Source: Climacium dendroides
Taxonomy: Eukaryota > Streptophyta > Bryopsida > Hypnales > Climaciaceae
Assembly (NCBI GenBank): GCA_950106755.1
Contig: OX467092.1
Location: 1,178,001-1,242,000, forward strand
Length of the DNA stretch: 64,000 nucleotides
Direction of reading: 5' to 3'
In this document: one piece after another, positions 35,700-49,100 of the stretch
How positions within the stretch are numbered: the first letter of the stretch is position 1
How the letters are laid out: each line of letters begins with the position of its first letter
Program-made: the position numbers and the translations under genes
The notes under the pieces: model-generated
What the model was told of the DNA's origin: nothing
Database searches by the model: none
What the model saw: the letters and a program-made list of their open reading frames with translations, nothing else

Positions 35700-36850
35700 C
35701 CTTTAACCCTTAAACGCCTTCATCCTTTTTCAATTTTGGCACATTTTGGCTTATATCTTTGTACAGAAATATCATTTATTGCAATTTCATGAAATTGGTC
35801 AATCAAGAAGGTTGTCTTTCCAACATTCAAGCATTACTAACATTGGATGAAAGAGGAGTGAGTTGGGCTAAATAGTGCCTACAAGCCTTCCATTTATTGT
35901 CCAAAATATGGACATCAAAGTGCTTAACCTCTAAAAGACTATTGTCCCTTTGGAGAATAAATGGAACTGCAGGCAAGTACCTATGGGCTAAATTTTTGTC
36001 ATGATTTTTTGAAACTTTTTTTGAAGATAGTAAAACTAATTAGCTTCATGGGAAAATAAATTTTTTTCAATCAATGCTTGGAAACAAAAGTTATGCCCAA
36101 ATAAGCTCAAAACATGGGAGAGGGAGCCGTTAAAAAAAATTTGAATTTGAATTTGAATTTTGAATTCTTTTCTCATATATTATATTTTTGTCTATATGGA
36201 AAGCTTTGATTCATTCCATTTGTATTTGTTATGAGAAAGTTATGGACAATCTTCTTTTTTGGACAATTAGAACATTTTTTCAAAAATATAACTTATAGGA
36301 TTCATTTTTGAATGCAATTTTTACAATTTAAAAAAAAAGTTCCACAAAATTTAGTTTTCTTCTTAGAAGAATCTTACCATTAGAATTAGTGCATTTTAAT
36401 TCCATTTTAGAGATATTAATATTTTAGATTTTCCTTCTATCTCATACCTACTTCAACCTAACAATTTTTTTAAGAATGAAAATTAAATTCTTTTGAAATT
36501 CTTTTTTTTTCTAGACTCTCAACTCAATTCTCCACCATAAAGATTTAAACCTCAAAACTTTGTAGTGCAAAAAATTTAAGTTAAGAAGGTTTAGATTCAG
36601 AAAATCTAGTCCTACAAGGCTGCAATGTGCTAAAAAGCTTGTTTTTTCAATTTAAACGCAAATATCTTGCAAATTGTGCTATCAAAATTTTTGGAATTTT
36701 TCCATACATTCTCATAATAGTTAGGTGTATGATCCTACAATTAGATGTGCAGAAAAATCAATTTTCAAAATTTTTTACTCTTTGGTATAGGAATGGCAAT
36801 TTTGAAAGTTTTTTGGCCAAAAAAGGCCTTTGTCCTTTACAAGTTAAGCA
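35700..36850 (+). repeat. Dispersed repeat D, copy 3 (long, diverged)
   Basis: Begins CCTTTAACCCTTAAACGCC and ends near GGCCAAAAAAGGCCTTTGTC. Shared blocks with 26,150-27,030 include AAAGCTTTGATTCATTCC, AAATATCTTGCAAATTGTG and TGGCAATTTTGAAAGTTTTT. More diverged and with extra sequence in its left half. The frame at 36,627-36,860 is part of it. Confidence 0.55.
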
Positions 36851-36869
36851 ACAAAGCTAGTATACGAGC

Positions 36870-37615
36870 ATAAAGCAGGAGCGTAGAGCGTAGAGCGTGG
36901 AATTGGAATTGTGAAGCATGGATTTAGTGCCTTTTTCTATAATTTGATGCGGTAGAAAGTGAAAAAATTAGTTTTTTTTGGCAAGGTTGGGTGATTATTC
37001 ACAGAAAGTGGTTGTAAATTTTGGGCCCATTTTTGATAAATTGTCATATTTTAGGCAATGAAAAAACTAGGTCTAAAAATGATTGGGTTTCAAAACTCAA
37101 ACACCAAAATTTCTGCTAGATCACTATTTGAACGTGTGCATAAATTTTTTTGTAAGCTTTCACCACATAGAATGAAGGATTCTAATGTTCATAATCTGAA
37201 GAATTTATTTGTTTATGGCCTTGTCTAATAATAACAACAACATTGAACTCCTCCTACAATGGGATTATTAAGGTACCATTTTTGTTGAGTTTTGCAATTT
37301 TATTTTATAGGTTTAGGATCTATACATGTGCCAAATCTTACTTAGGATATAGGACATCTACTAAAGCTGTCCAAAAAAAAGAATTGGGGTACTTTAATTT
37401 TCAATGTGGGCAATTGTTTGGGAATATTTTTGAATTCCTACGAAGGATGTTTGGTTGTACATTGCATGTGAATATCCTTAAACCTTTAGTAATACATGAG
37501 TTTAGGCTTATGTACCTAAAAATTGAAATAATTTTTGATTGAACAATTGTCCTTCAAAATTTTAGACTTGATTTTGTTTGAATTTCTAGGAAGTGTAATA
37601 CAAGAATCCTATGTT
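36870..37615. other. No supported gene
   Basis: A 99-codon plus-strand frame (37,243-37,542) has no recognised domain or exon context. A short GCGTAGAGCGTAGAGCGT repeat lies near 36,882. Confidence 0.4.
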
Positions 37616-37619
37616 TATA

Positions 37620-37865
37620 TACCTATGACTGTGGTAGTAGCCCTATCACCGTGTGTCCAAGACTACAGACTTGAGGTTTCATTGTAAACATAGGGTATGG
37701 ATGGTACCTATGATCATAATCCCAAGACCAAAAATATATCCTTTTACCGTGGATTAAGGGGGGTCATTAACCTATGACCGTGGTTCCAAGATCAAAATCA
37801 TATCTTGTCACCATGGATTTAGGGTGTGATCATAAACCTATAACCATTATCTAATACCACGATAT
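37620..37865. repeat. Imperfect ~65-bp tandem repeats
   Basis: A unit with ACCTATGACCGTGGTTCCAA, GATCAAAA.CATATC, ACCATGGATT and AGGGTGTGATCATAA recurs near 37,620, 37,707, 37,770 and 37,835 with decreasing identity. Confidence 0.6.
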
Positions 37866-39249
37866 ACTTATGAATCCTTTTAGGATTAAACAAGGGCATA
37901 AAATTAGGGTTGCAAGGAAATGTGGTATTGAACATTGTCTATTGACTTTGGTTTGTATTTAGTACATCCTTTAAAATTTTTAGGATTCAAGATTTAGGGT
38001 GTAGGATTTTGAGTTTAAGCTTCATAGAAACTACTTATTGTTGGATGTACATCTTCATATTCTATTATACACTGACGTGCTTATACTGAAGTACTTCAAT
38101 GGTCACTTGAACGTTGGAGCTCTAATTGCTGAACAATTATAATTGCAATGTGTAGGATTAGCTTAACATTTTTATGCAATAGAGTGAGAATATATGAGGG
38201 AGGCAATCCATTTCTGACCACTTAAGTACTTTAGCATATAAAAAATGTTGATATATTGGCTGAACAAATTTTCACATGCACAAAAATAGTATTTAGGATG
38301 ATTCCATATTCATTTTAAATTTTATTTCTTAAAACAAAATTACCACTTCTTCTGTACTTTATGCACCATAGCAAGTTTTGGTCAATTCACAAATTTAGTA
38401 AACCATTCAGTGCATAGTTCTTTGATCCTTGAGTTGCTTCTCGGTACCAAGAAGCAACTTTTTGGTGGTCACCTTATGCATCATTTTCTTCCATTGTCCT
38501 ACTATCCTTGTTATAAAAATTGAATATGGTCAAGGTCAATTGAATTGAACAAGGTTTAGGGTAAGGTCACTATTAAATTTCTGACATTCATTCATTAACA
38601 ATATCAAGGGCACTATATGAACATTCAATGGTGAGAGATATACATGAATCATTCTAGAGGATTGAAGACGAGCAAGAACACTTGCTAGTACAACATGAAT
38701 GGAACAAATTGAAATTGAAATTGAATAATGGCCCTTTTAGTCTCACTACACTTTTTAAATAAAATCCTATTGGAACACATTACCCGAAGATGTTTAGCTC
38801 TATGTTAGTGCCTACAATTTAGAACTATGTTCATGTCCTAATTGGATTTGAGCTTCAAGATACCACTCTAAAGAAGACGTTTCACTTCGTTAAAGTTAAA
38901 GCTTGGAGCATGAATAAAAAGATCTACTTTTGCATCTAATTGGTAGATGCCAACAAACAAAAAGTACAAGTGCTTTCAATTTGCCCATTGCCCTTTCTTT
39001 CCTAGAGCCTTTGTTGACATCTCCTTGAAATACAAGCAAGTGCATTTTAGGAAATGAGCCTATAGTGACAATATACTATTCAATGGCAGGTGGTGTACCT
39101 GAGTCAAGCATGATGATGCACCCAAAGCCAAGGTGCAGTACTATAGTTACCTAACAAACTATTGCCTTCAATGTTAAGTTTGAAGCACAATAGTTAGCTT
39201 GTTTTGTTGTAGGTGTTTAGGATTCTTTTGAATCTTCTTGCATGACCGC
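37866..39249. other. No supported gene
   Basis: Mixed AT-rich DNA. It may include the far 3' part of the transposon whose transposase remnant starts at 39,250, but no element end was identified. Confidence 0.4.
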
Positions 39250-41263
39250 ATATTAGGATATTCCACGGGAGACTACGGAATTTGAATCCCTGAAACATCA
39301 ACTAGTAGATCATGGTTTCCAAATAGCATGTGGGAAGATATTTCAACACGCTGTAGAAGACAGAACTCCACATTTTGAAGATCCAAAATCTCTTTTGGCG
39401 TTAAACTAATTCCAACTTTCATTGGCCAAATTTTTGGCACTTTTGGTTTAGAGAGAATTCATTTTTGTCGTGAACCTTTCATGCAATGCAAAATGTCGTT
39501 GTTGTAGAAGAAAAATTGCATCTTCTCAATTCTATTCTTCCTATAATTGTCCATGCTTTTGGTGTATGTAGGTGCAGCGGTAGCTCTATTGCCTTGCACT
39601 ATCTTTGCAATGCACTTCTTCCTTATAACAGCCTACAATGCAAAACATGCCTTAGAAGATGTCTTATTCAACCGGGCAATATGCCATTGAAACTCGTCAC
39701 AATTAGTTTCTTGAACATTTCTCACTTGAGAGGCTGGAATTGTTGTATCAACTGACATTGGGTTACATGACTCCAACAACTATGTATTGTTTTCATCTGC
39801 GGATGGCCACACTTCTTCGACAATTTTGTCCAAGCAAATAACTGATGCAAGTGTTGTAGTGGCCCTTTTTCCTATATGGAGTTAGGAGAAATTCACTTTG
39901 TCAGGGTGGTGTAAATCATGCTCAGAACTAGGTGGAAGGTTGAGCGTTCGCTTCTCAGATCCAAAAACTTCTTTGCCTTCAAAATGAGGCCCTCTAATAC
40001 AATACTCTTTGAAACTTGATATAGATGCCATGACATCATTCAATTCTTTTGGATTACCTGTATGTTTTACATACTTTGCGCTATATAAAGTAGTAGTTCT
40101 TCTTTTCCTGGACCATTTTTTTGGTTCTCACCTTTCAAAAACTAGTAATATCTAACCATCAACATGAAAGCACGAATGTAGTCATCTACAATGGCCACGT
40201 ACAAATCAGACCCTCACTTTCCAAACTGTTGCATCCACTTATTATGGACCATCTCAGCAAGGTTGCAAGTAGGAACCTGCGTGAGTTTATCTTCAGACAG
40301 TCCTTATTCCGTAGAGCACAGGTCAAGATTATTGAAAAAAAGAAGTACCAAAGTTTTAGTGGTTGACAATTTAGACTTAGAGTTCCTACATGAGGAACTC
40401 ATCAAATTGAAGAGAACAAATATTTCTGAAATGCATGATTAATAAGGCTAAAAGAAACAATAAAAGCATGAAATGTAGTTTCAGAAATAGAAGGTACTAA
40501 CTACACATAGGGGATTCAAGAATCTTATAGTGTCCATAAATGCTCCCCACTATCTGTATTGAAAGTGCCAAAATGCTAACCATAACTCCAAGTACCTAAG
40601 ACCCTCCTCAATTGTAGCTTCAGAAGAATGCTACCACGTTTGAATTACATGAAACCTAATTTCTGACTCTGCTAAAGAATTAACACCTTTATATTGCTTG
40701 TACAACTTTCAATGCTGATCTTGAAGGTCACTACAAATGTCTACTTTTGTGTGTTTTTCCATCAACTGAGTCTAGTGAAATAAACATGTGCATTCTCGAT
40801 TGGGCATGGGATTGACTGGGTCACCATTTTCATTAACCATTTGTACCGCATTCCAATTTGTTTGTGTCGAATCACCCATGAAGCCCTTAAAGTAAGGCAA
40901 TATAAGTCTACATCTACCCATCACAACGTTTAAGTTTTTTCAGAAATTGCATTGGGTAACTACATCTTCTGATTGCATATCACATACGCAATAGTCATCC
41001 AAACATCTTCTAGGTCACCACCAGGTTGCATGCGCGTTACCAAGTCCACGCCATTATTAAGACCAATCTCCGACATTTTGAAGACAAACACTTTGTTAGA
41101 ATCAGATCCTTGTCTAGGGAATTTGTTTTCCAGTACAAAAGACCAATTGCTACAACTATAGAGCTTTGTGATTCTATTCCATAACTCCGAAATGGCAAAA
41201 GTACTTGAATATTGTGACTTCATTTTGAATATTTGGTGAGCTGATGAATTTGCATTTCTTGAG

Positions 41264-41329
41264 AACTGGCATGAGTTCATGTACTCCTAATTGGATAACT
41301 AGCATGAGTTTATGTACTCCTAATTGGAT
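41264..41329. repeat. 33-bp tandem duplication in the transposase relic
   Basis: Two adjacent copies (41,264-41,296 and 41,297-41,329) of a unit starting AACTGGCATGAGTTCATGTA, with two differences. The length is a multiple of three, so by itself the duplication keeps the reading frame. It abuts the MITE at 41,331. Confidence 0.9.
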
Positions 41330-41330
41330 A

Positions 41331-41557
41331 CACTATAAGAAAACCTTGTTTTAGGTGACATTCAAAAAAACAGCCGACGTCAAAGGGAACGAATTTTAGG
41401 TGACGTTGAAAAAAACAACCTGTATTTTTCATGTCAATAATGATGTCCAATGGAACATTAATGGAGATAATTGTTGATAGAAAAACATAGGTTGTTTTCT
41501 TCAACGTCACCTAAAATCCGTTCCCTTAGACATCGAAAATTTTGGTTTCTTCTAGTG
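41331..41557. mobile_element. CACTA-type MITE inside the transposase relic
   Basis: Begins CACTATAAGAAAACC and ends GGTTTCTTCTAGTG, flanked by ATA on both sides. Inner inverted segments (TTTTAGGTGACGTTGAAAAA against TTCTTCAACGTCACCTAAAA) extend the foldback. At 227 bp it differs from the 203-bp elements at 6356 and 7210 but shares the end type and 3-bp duplication. It splits the transposase between its FRPEGAPP and ELMPVLKKCKF segments. Confidence 0.9.
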
Positions 41558-42839
41558 ATAGGCGGTGCTCCTTCAGGTCGAAAAAGCATCCTTCTAGTCT
41601 CCAATGAACTCTTTGCATGCTTCCAAGACGATAGCAAAATTTGTTTTAGATGGATTCTACTCAACTTGGTCCAAAATAAAAAACCAAGTTCTTTTTTTGG
41701 ATGCCCAATAGTCTCCATCTTTCACAGGGTGATTGTAAGTACCGAAATGATTACAAGCTCGAGTCATGTCCTTGGACCCAACTACATAGTAGATTTTGGC
41801 AAAACAACTACTAATACAAGATGGAACAATATAGCACATCTTGCACGCGATAGTTGAACCAAGTGCAGGATTAGCTCGAACCTCGAATGGAATAGGATAA
41901 TAGACATCCCATTTAGTCTCGTTGATGGGGGCTACATGGTGTTGATGAGTGAGATAGTCACAAGTTGGGTTGTCACAGTGAAGATGCCTCATGCAAAATG
42001 ACAAACAAAATTTAAACCATCTCCATTCTTGATATTTGTTGTGTGAAGACTTGACCAAATGTGACCATTGTAGTGTTTCTTCATTCTAGTGAAAAGCTTA
42101 GCTTAATAGCGAGAAACCGAGTGATCTTCAAGTGGAGGTAATTCAAAAATCACGTCACCATTATACGAAGGGGGAACAAATTGCACCACACAAATTCTAA
42201 TTAAATCCCAGTCAACCTTCTTAAATAGGTTCCTAGAGCCCTTAGTATAGCACAACTTTTGTAAATATGGAACAATAGAGGACATGCGAAAAGATGAGGA
42301 TGGTGTCACTAAGGCTGGAGAAGGCGAGAAGGATGTGGAAGGCCTTTGAATTGGAGGACACAAAGTAGGTTTCAAAAGTTTGTATGGTAGTGAAGAAACA
42401 TCACTTTCAATGGCAAAGACCCCTATACTAGGCTCGATTTTCTCAGTATTGAGCAACGTTGTCTAGAAAGTACTAGTGCTAGATATTCTAGTGATACCTT
42501 CTAGAGTAGATGTTCCTACATTGGATTGAGGTAAACCATATGCTAAATACCTATCTACACACAGATGCCATTGCCTAATAAGGCCCAAGACAATAGGATC
42601 TTGACCTACTATATGCATCAAGTCACTACTTGAATTGTCAAATACTTCTTCATCAATATCTAACAAGTTTTCTGTAAGAAGAAAACAAGCACTCAATCAA
42701 GATGAATTCACAACAGCATATTCCAAGTCACCAACTGAAAATGAAATTGGAACCTGTTCTCCAACTGCTCTCACAATTGCCATCGAAGTGATTGTCATGC
42801 TAACACTCCATGCACTCCTCTGCATAAGCACAATAATAC

Positions 42840-45800
42840 ATCACTAATGCACCTCTTGAGCTAAGACAATCCAAATTAATGGAAGAAACTAAATCAAGTG
42901 ACAATGTTCTTAAAGTCTAAATATCGTGCTAAACTATATTAAAGACATACTATTTGGTTTGGAACCGAATTGACACCATGAACAATGCAATGAATGCAAT
43001 CCCTCTAAATGTTACCAAAATGAATAGAACACAATTCACTAATTACTATCCATTACTATATGTGTACATCATATACTTAGGTTGGCGCTCTAAAAAGTAA
43101 AGAATAGTATAAGTACATTCTTCATTTATGATCAATGAATTCTAGAACCATACTTAATACAAGTCCGATCGGACTTGTACATCCATGGTGGGATGACGGT
43201 GACAATCAGTAATGATTGATAGTAATAGCAAATATAATCCTAATGGCATACTAAATACAATCCTGCATATGATATTTGCTCATCAAAATATATACCACAA
43301 ATACATAAGTACGGATTGGTTTCTAATTTTTGAATAGTTGAATGCCCTCTAGAAACATTTCAGAACATTGAAGCCAAATCCTTGATATCTTCTAGATGTA
43401 TTCCTAATGAAATAAGTGCCTCACAATTACACTAGCCTAGGACACGTTCTAACTCTTACAAATTGCTACAACATTACTAAGAAAAAATTAGTCTTAATGT
43501 CACCAAACAAAGTTATTTTCTCAAAATTATTTGTAGCCACCTCATCTTGACTTTACATACACTCCATATATCTGATAGAAGTCCATCACTTTACAATCAC
43601 TCTCATCAAACTGCCACAAGATCAAACTTGTATAAATCTCTGGGAAACAAGTGCCAAAGAATCGTTTCAAGCCTCGAGGGGTGCACTTAGTTCTATTACA
43701 ACAAACCACGTGTGAACAAGTGGTTTTTAAGTGACCATAATTTTAACTTCAAATTTTGAGCATTGTTTACTAATGACTATAGGATTCTACTCCCAAAATC
43801 TCAAACTCAAATAAAATATAGAATGATTTCTAGAAGAGGTTAAAAATGCACTAAAATGGCATGTTTTTCTAACTCAAATATTTTGAGAGAACACATTTAG
43901 ATTACCATTGCATCAATATTCAACTCAAAATGAGCTTTCAATAGAGAGTTTTTTTAGAATTTTTTTGTTCATTTTTTAGGCAATTTTTTCTTATATAATA
44001 TAAAGGTGTGAAAGTTATTTTTCAGTTCTACAGTGTATCTTTTTACTTCAAAAATTTGTAGCTAATTATTATTAACAAATAAAAATATCAATAATTCAAA
44101 ACATAAACTTTCAAAGTAGAAAAATCTATTCATATTTTTTCATTTAATTTTGTTTAAAATTCTAAAAGTATATAGGGGGTCCAAAGTTTTGTTTGCATGT
44201 GGTTTTTAATAGACACTCTAAGTACCCCCCTCCCCAAGTTTCAAGCTCTATTCTAAACATACGATAGTCGATAGCTGGCAGTCCCTAATGCATTTGTAGA
44301 ATTTCTAAACCAAATAATCCTTTGTAGATATTATTTCAATACAATACTACATAATCTCAAGCCAACCCAAATTGCTTGGGATAGTCTACAACATTTTAGC
44401 CATTTTGTTAGCTAATTCCATGTACTTTACAAGTTATACAACACCCCTTGCTACTGTCAGTTGATTCAAAACTAAAAATTATAGTAGCAGTTTAGTTAAA
44501 ATCGGAAATACACTTTAATTGATCCTTAAACCTTAATGTAAGAGGCTTCAAAGTTGGCCTAATGACTACTAACATTGGATTTCTCAGCTCTTATTAGACG
44601 TATCTTTACATTTCAGTACACTTTTAAAGCTTTTGCATCAAAAGCACCTTCACAAAGTTGCAGATCACCACAACAATATATAAAAAGCTAATGTCGGAAA
44701 GTGCAAAGGCCGTTGTTTTTCCAAAGGCCTCTTGGGCCCGAGAGGCTTCTTCCCAACAAACAATCTTGGGACAGTAACCTAACAAAGAATGCCCCTTCTA
44801 ACGTTTCCTAAGTGCCATCACTAGAATGAACACTTCAGAGATGATAGGTACATTCTACTCTACACTCAAAAACCACATCAAAAGCCATCCATGGATTGGG
44901 TTGTGGAAAGCAAGTACTAGGCCGTCCATTGGATATAACAGGTTGAGGAAGCTAGACTTCAATGTCAAAAATTTGATGTAAATGCTTGCTTCAAGATTCC
45001 AGTCTTCAACTTCAGTTAGGTATCTTTCCAACTGGCTTGCAAATTGCCAGATCTCAAAATGCTTACATTAATAGCAGAACAAAACTCTAAATCGACAACA
45101 ATTGCACCACGAAAGTAAGGAAAAGGAACACTAAAATAGGAAATTGGAAACACAATGCATGTTGGAATGGGATAAACAACAAGACCAAAACAAAAAAAGA
45201 CGAAAACTCAATCCAGCAAATACGAAATGAGAGCAAGTTTCCTTGTGACATTCAACTCTCATGAACTAGACTACACCAGAAGCACCCTTGATGAATAGGA
45301 GACAAATATGGGTCAAGAAATTGAAAATACCTTCTATGAAAAAAAGAGCTCGCTGTGACATTTAACATTTGGAATTTCCATCAAACTCTTCTTCGTATTG
45401 AAGGCTTGCATTTACCTTCCATCGCCAATTCACTGGTTTAGTCTGTTGATGTATCAATGAGGCAAAAAACAAAAATGCATCCAAATTGCCAGAAGACATT
45501 GGATACCACAAAAACACCACGACATAGAAGTCTAAAATCTATACTATTCTAATTGGGAGGTATGCATCTACATACAATGCATTAGTGATTGAAATTGTTA
45601 TCCCTCCTTTGAATTGAATGATCTTATTCCACTTTGCCTACTCAAAACACAGATATATCAATTTTCAATTTCATATGTGCTTTACTATTCTATCATTATG
45701 ACTATAATTGCAAAGCTTTTCATGCAATTGATACTTTCACTTCTATCCTGAACTCAATCACACCTTAACTCTTTTTAGATTCCACGGCTATAGATTATAG

Positions 45801-46000
45801 TGAGATAATTCACGGCTATGAATTTGAAGTATATATTCAAAATTCCAACCCCCAATTATAGGCTTTCACATACTCCTACGGTCATAGGACCCTATATTTC
45901 TTTGGGTCATGGTCTTGTAGTACAAAAGATACCAAGTTCAATTCAACAATGAGAATATCTTGAACTTTGACCAATTTTCATCTATTTCATCATATATTTT
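42840..46000. other. AT-rich DNA without recognisable genes
   Basis: No frame over about 70 codons with recognisable content. The only structured sites are a perfect palindrome at 43,158-43,179 and simple repeats. The left end may include the remaining 5' part of the transposon whose transposase relic lies at 39,250-42,700. Confidence 0.5.
43158..43179. repeat. Perfect 22-bp palindrome
   Basis: TACAAGTCCGATC followed by its exact mirror complement GGACTTGTA; the centre is CGATCG. Isolated in non-coding sequence. Confidence 0.9.
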
Positions 46001-46105
46001 CATCCAAATTTCCACCCACATTCATCCACTTTCATCCACATTCATCCATTTTTGGAATCCACTTTCATTCATTTTTTCATCCACTATTACATTTTTATAA
46101 TCCTA
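45970..46105. repeat. TTTCATCCAC-type short repeats
   Basis: About nine variants of TTCATCCA(C/T) at 5-15 base spacing, visible directly. Simple-sequence tract. Confidence 0.8.
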
Positions 46106-49100
46106 TTTTTTTTTAACCATTCTTTTTTCTTCCAATATTACCGCTCCCCGCTCACTAATCCCCACTTGCCGCTCATTGCCCCCCGCTCACATATCAGCAT
46201 TCCCAAATAGGAATCAACTCCCTGTCTCCCCCCTCCAATATATATGAAGTGGCCATTACTTGGCATTAGGGCACTTAGTCCCCTAACATCATGCATATAG
46301 TGTATGTGTAATTTGTGAATTTTCATTTAACCCTTTAACACCAAAGAAGGCCAAAAATGACAAGCATACAATATTCTTTGAGGTTTAATATTGTGTAGCC
46401 TATTCTAAGGAAAGACTCTCATCCAAATGAAAACTTTCACATCTTTGTCTAACTTCTTTGCCTTCAAATAGACAGTTCCCTTTCCTTTACTTGAAGCTGC
46501 ATCCCAAAGATTTTCTTGGCATTAATTTAACTTACTCCACCTATACTAGCTCGTGCCATTAACATTCCAATCAATCATTAAAGCTCCGTTTATAATAATC
46601 ATTTGTTTCAATATTGTCTCAATCTTGTCTTAGTCTTGTTAAAGCTCAAGCATATTGTATGTAGATTATTTTGTATTGTAAAATTGTAGACCAATTTTGG
46701 ATGTTACAAGATTAAACCAAGACACCTCATTAGAGAAGCAATTGTAAACCACCAAATCTCAACAACAATCGAGATCATGAACTTTCAATGTTTCAAATCA
46801 TAAACAATGCCTTAAACCATGAACTTAAAGTGCTCCACATCATAAAATAAAAGCGTCTTTTTCTTCTTTTCCTATAGAAATGGCAACCTCTTGTTTTGAA
46901 ATGATTGATGAGATTTTCGTAGTCTTAAGACTCAATCTTATATGTCCAACATTCTATTAGTGCCAGATTCAAATGAACCCCATAATCATTGAAATTTTTA
47001 AAATGGCCTCCATATATACGTCAATGCATAAATCTAAAGGTAGTTATAATAATTATTCCTATAAAACTAAATAGTTTTAAGTAAATAGCAAAATTCATTT
47101 GTGAATTTTTTCTTATTATCACATTACATTTGGACACTCTAGAAGAGTAGATATGATATTCTAACACTCACAAAGTTACATTTTGATGATTTTGGAAGAG
47201 TCTGCAATGATTGCAAATTTGCAATGGTAGTTCTATTGATGTGTTATATGTATTCTTTAATTGATTGTTTTGAATTTGAATTCAAAATACAACAAAAATG
47301 AAGTGAAGGCTTGTATTTCTAAAATAGAATATTTGAATGCATTTTAAATTTTTAGGTCAAACTTTTAACATTATTACTAGTGGAGGTTTTCCTATTCAAT
47401 CTTTGAACCTAAGTCTCACAAGTTTAATGTTTTTAATATACTTAAATAGAATTGTTGCAACTTGCAAGAACCATAAAATATTAATGAAAACTTTCATATT
47501 TTCTATCTTTGCCTTGAATAAAGAGTGTTTTTTAGGTTGCAACTTTTATATTATTATTCCTCTAATGGATCAAAGATTCATAATAAAGGTTTGTGGCTTG
47601 TAGGGCATTGCTCAAGATTAGTTTTTACAATGAGTAAATTTTTTCATTTTTCAAGAATGATGCATTATATAAGAATTATGCTTATTATATGTCTACTATT
47701 GCAATTTTGAAGATTTTAAATATTAGTTAAAACACAAATTTAGAATTTTTACAACCAAAATTTTGAAAAGAATGTTCTTATTTTAGATTTTTGCAATAAA
47801 TTCCAAAAAATATTGATTATAAAACAATAGAAGTTATTTTATAAAAAATATCCTTTAAAAGATCAAAATTTAAAGGGTCAATGATGATTGCAAGAAAATC
47901 CAATTTTGTTACAATTGAGGTAGTATGGAGAATTAAAAGAACAATTGGAAAAAATATTCAAAAATAAAATAAAATAAAATAAAATTCTAAGTCACTTTCA
48001 AAAAATATATTTTAGAAAATTCAAGTCAAAAAACAAATCTCAACAAGTTATGGACAAAAATTATTGAATGAAATTTTTTTTTAAATATATAAATATTTTG
48101 ACGTTTATGTTTATAAAAAATAATTAAAAAATTAAAAAGATTTTTTTTCAATTTAAAAGGATTTCTATTCTACTATTTACATCCTTTTAAATTGAAAAAA
48201 ATTCTACCCATTTTGTTCTTTGAATTAAAAATTGTATAAAAAATATACCATCTTGGCAAGTGTGACATTTAATTGGAGGTTGTTTATAAATATAATACAT
48301 TAGAGGAAATTTAGTTGGTCTATAGGGCCACGAGTTCCCTCAAATTCCTATGCTTTGGCTAAGTTCCCTAAACTATAGAAATTTAGCTAAAGCGACAATC
48401 TAGCATGGCAGAGCGATTGCCACGTCAAACAATACTTAAAAATAATTATATTTTAAAATTTTAAAAATAATATTATAAATTATAATTTTTTAAAATATTT
48501 TATTCTAGCAAGCATTGGTTGCTTCACAACATTGAGAACAAGCCTAAAATGGCCTTCCAATGCCCCCCAAAACATCTAATGCATTCATTAAAAATATGAA
48601 AAATTACAAAAATAAAAATAGTCATGAATACTAGTATCTTATGTATATATCTTTAGTCCTTTGGTGTTATAATGCAATCATTATTAGTTAAGGCAAATTA
48701 TTCAACTACTACAAATTTATAATATAAAATAGTATAAGTTATTTTTGCCATCATCCTTCTTTAAATCTTAAAATAGGTCTCCTAGAGAAAACTTACATAA
48801 GTTTTTGGGTGTTATTTTGAGCTTATAAAAATCCACATGATAAATACAAATATGTATACAAATAATGTAAGTATATAATATTGATGTAACAATTATTAAT
48901 TTAATTTATTTTTTTAAGAGTCAAACTTTATTCAAGAGAAGTTTTATATACACATATATTATTAGTAAATTTGGTGTCTTTAGCTAAGATATACGATTAG
49001 ATATTTCAGTGCAAAATTCTATTTATTTAACAAACAAAATCCAACAATTTTTCATACTTTTATATGATGCAAATTTGATTATAACTGATGAAGGTTTTCA

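Larger units (their letters stand above)
39250..42700 (-). pseudogene. Decayed transposase of a plant transposon (MULE-like guess)
   Basis: Reading right to left, several frames together give one broken protein. N-terminal pieces lie at 42,696-42,463 and 42,456-42,103. A Cys-rich segment with CDNPTCDYL, CKMCYIVPSCISSC and HFGTYNHPVKDGDY lies at 42,058-41,657. FRPEGAPP follows near 41,580; KVFVFKMSEIGLNNGVDL and MQPGGDLEDVW at 41,280-40,960; then NWNAVQ, ECTCLFH, LAFWHFQYR and NLAEMVHNKWMQQFG at 40,950-40,230; and KMQFFFYNNDILHC near 39,500. I recall this motif order from an uncharacterised repeated transposase-like family in seed-free plants; assignment to Mutator-like elements is a guess. 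It is dead: in-frame stops, frameshifts, and a CACTA MITE at 41,331-41,557. Confidence 0.7.

Noticed and set aside
40121..40442. Plus-strand ORFs of 81 and 83 codons
   Set aside because: They lie antisense to the transposase relic, whose minus-strand motifs explain the open sequence.
41458..41718. 86-codon minus-strand ORF as an intact gene piece
   Set aside because: It is a chimera: its right part is transposase relic and its left part reads into the CACTA MITE.
46138..46326. 62-codon minus-strand ORF with short Gly-rich stretch
   Set aside because: No domain or exon context; it lies in a CCCCGCTCAC short-repeat segment.
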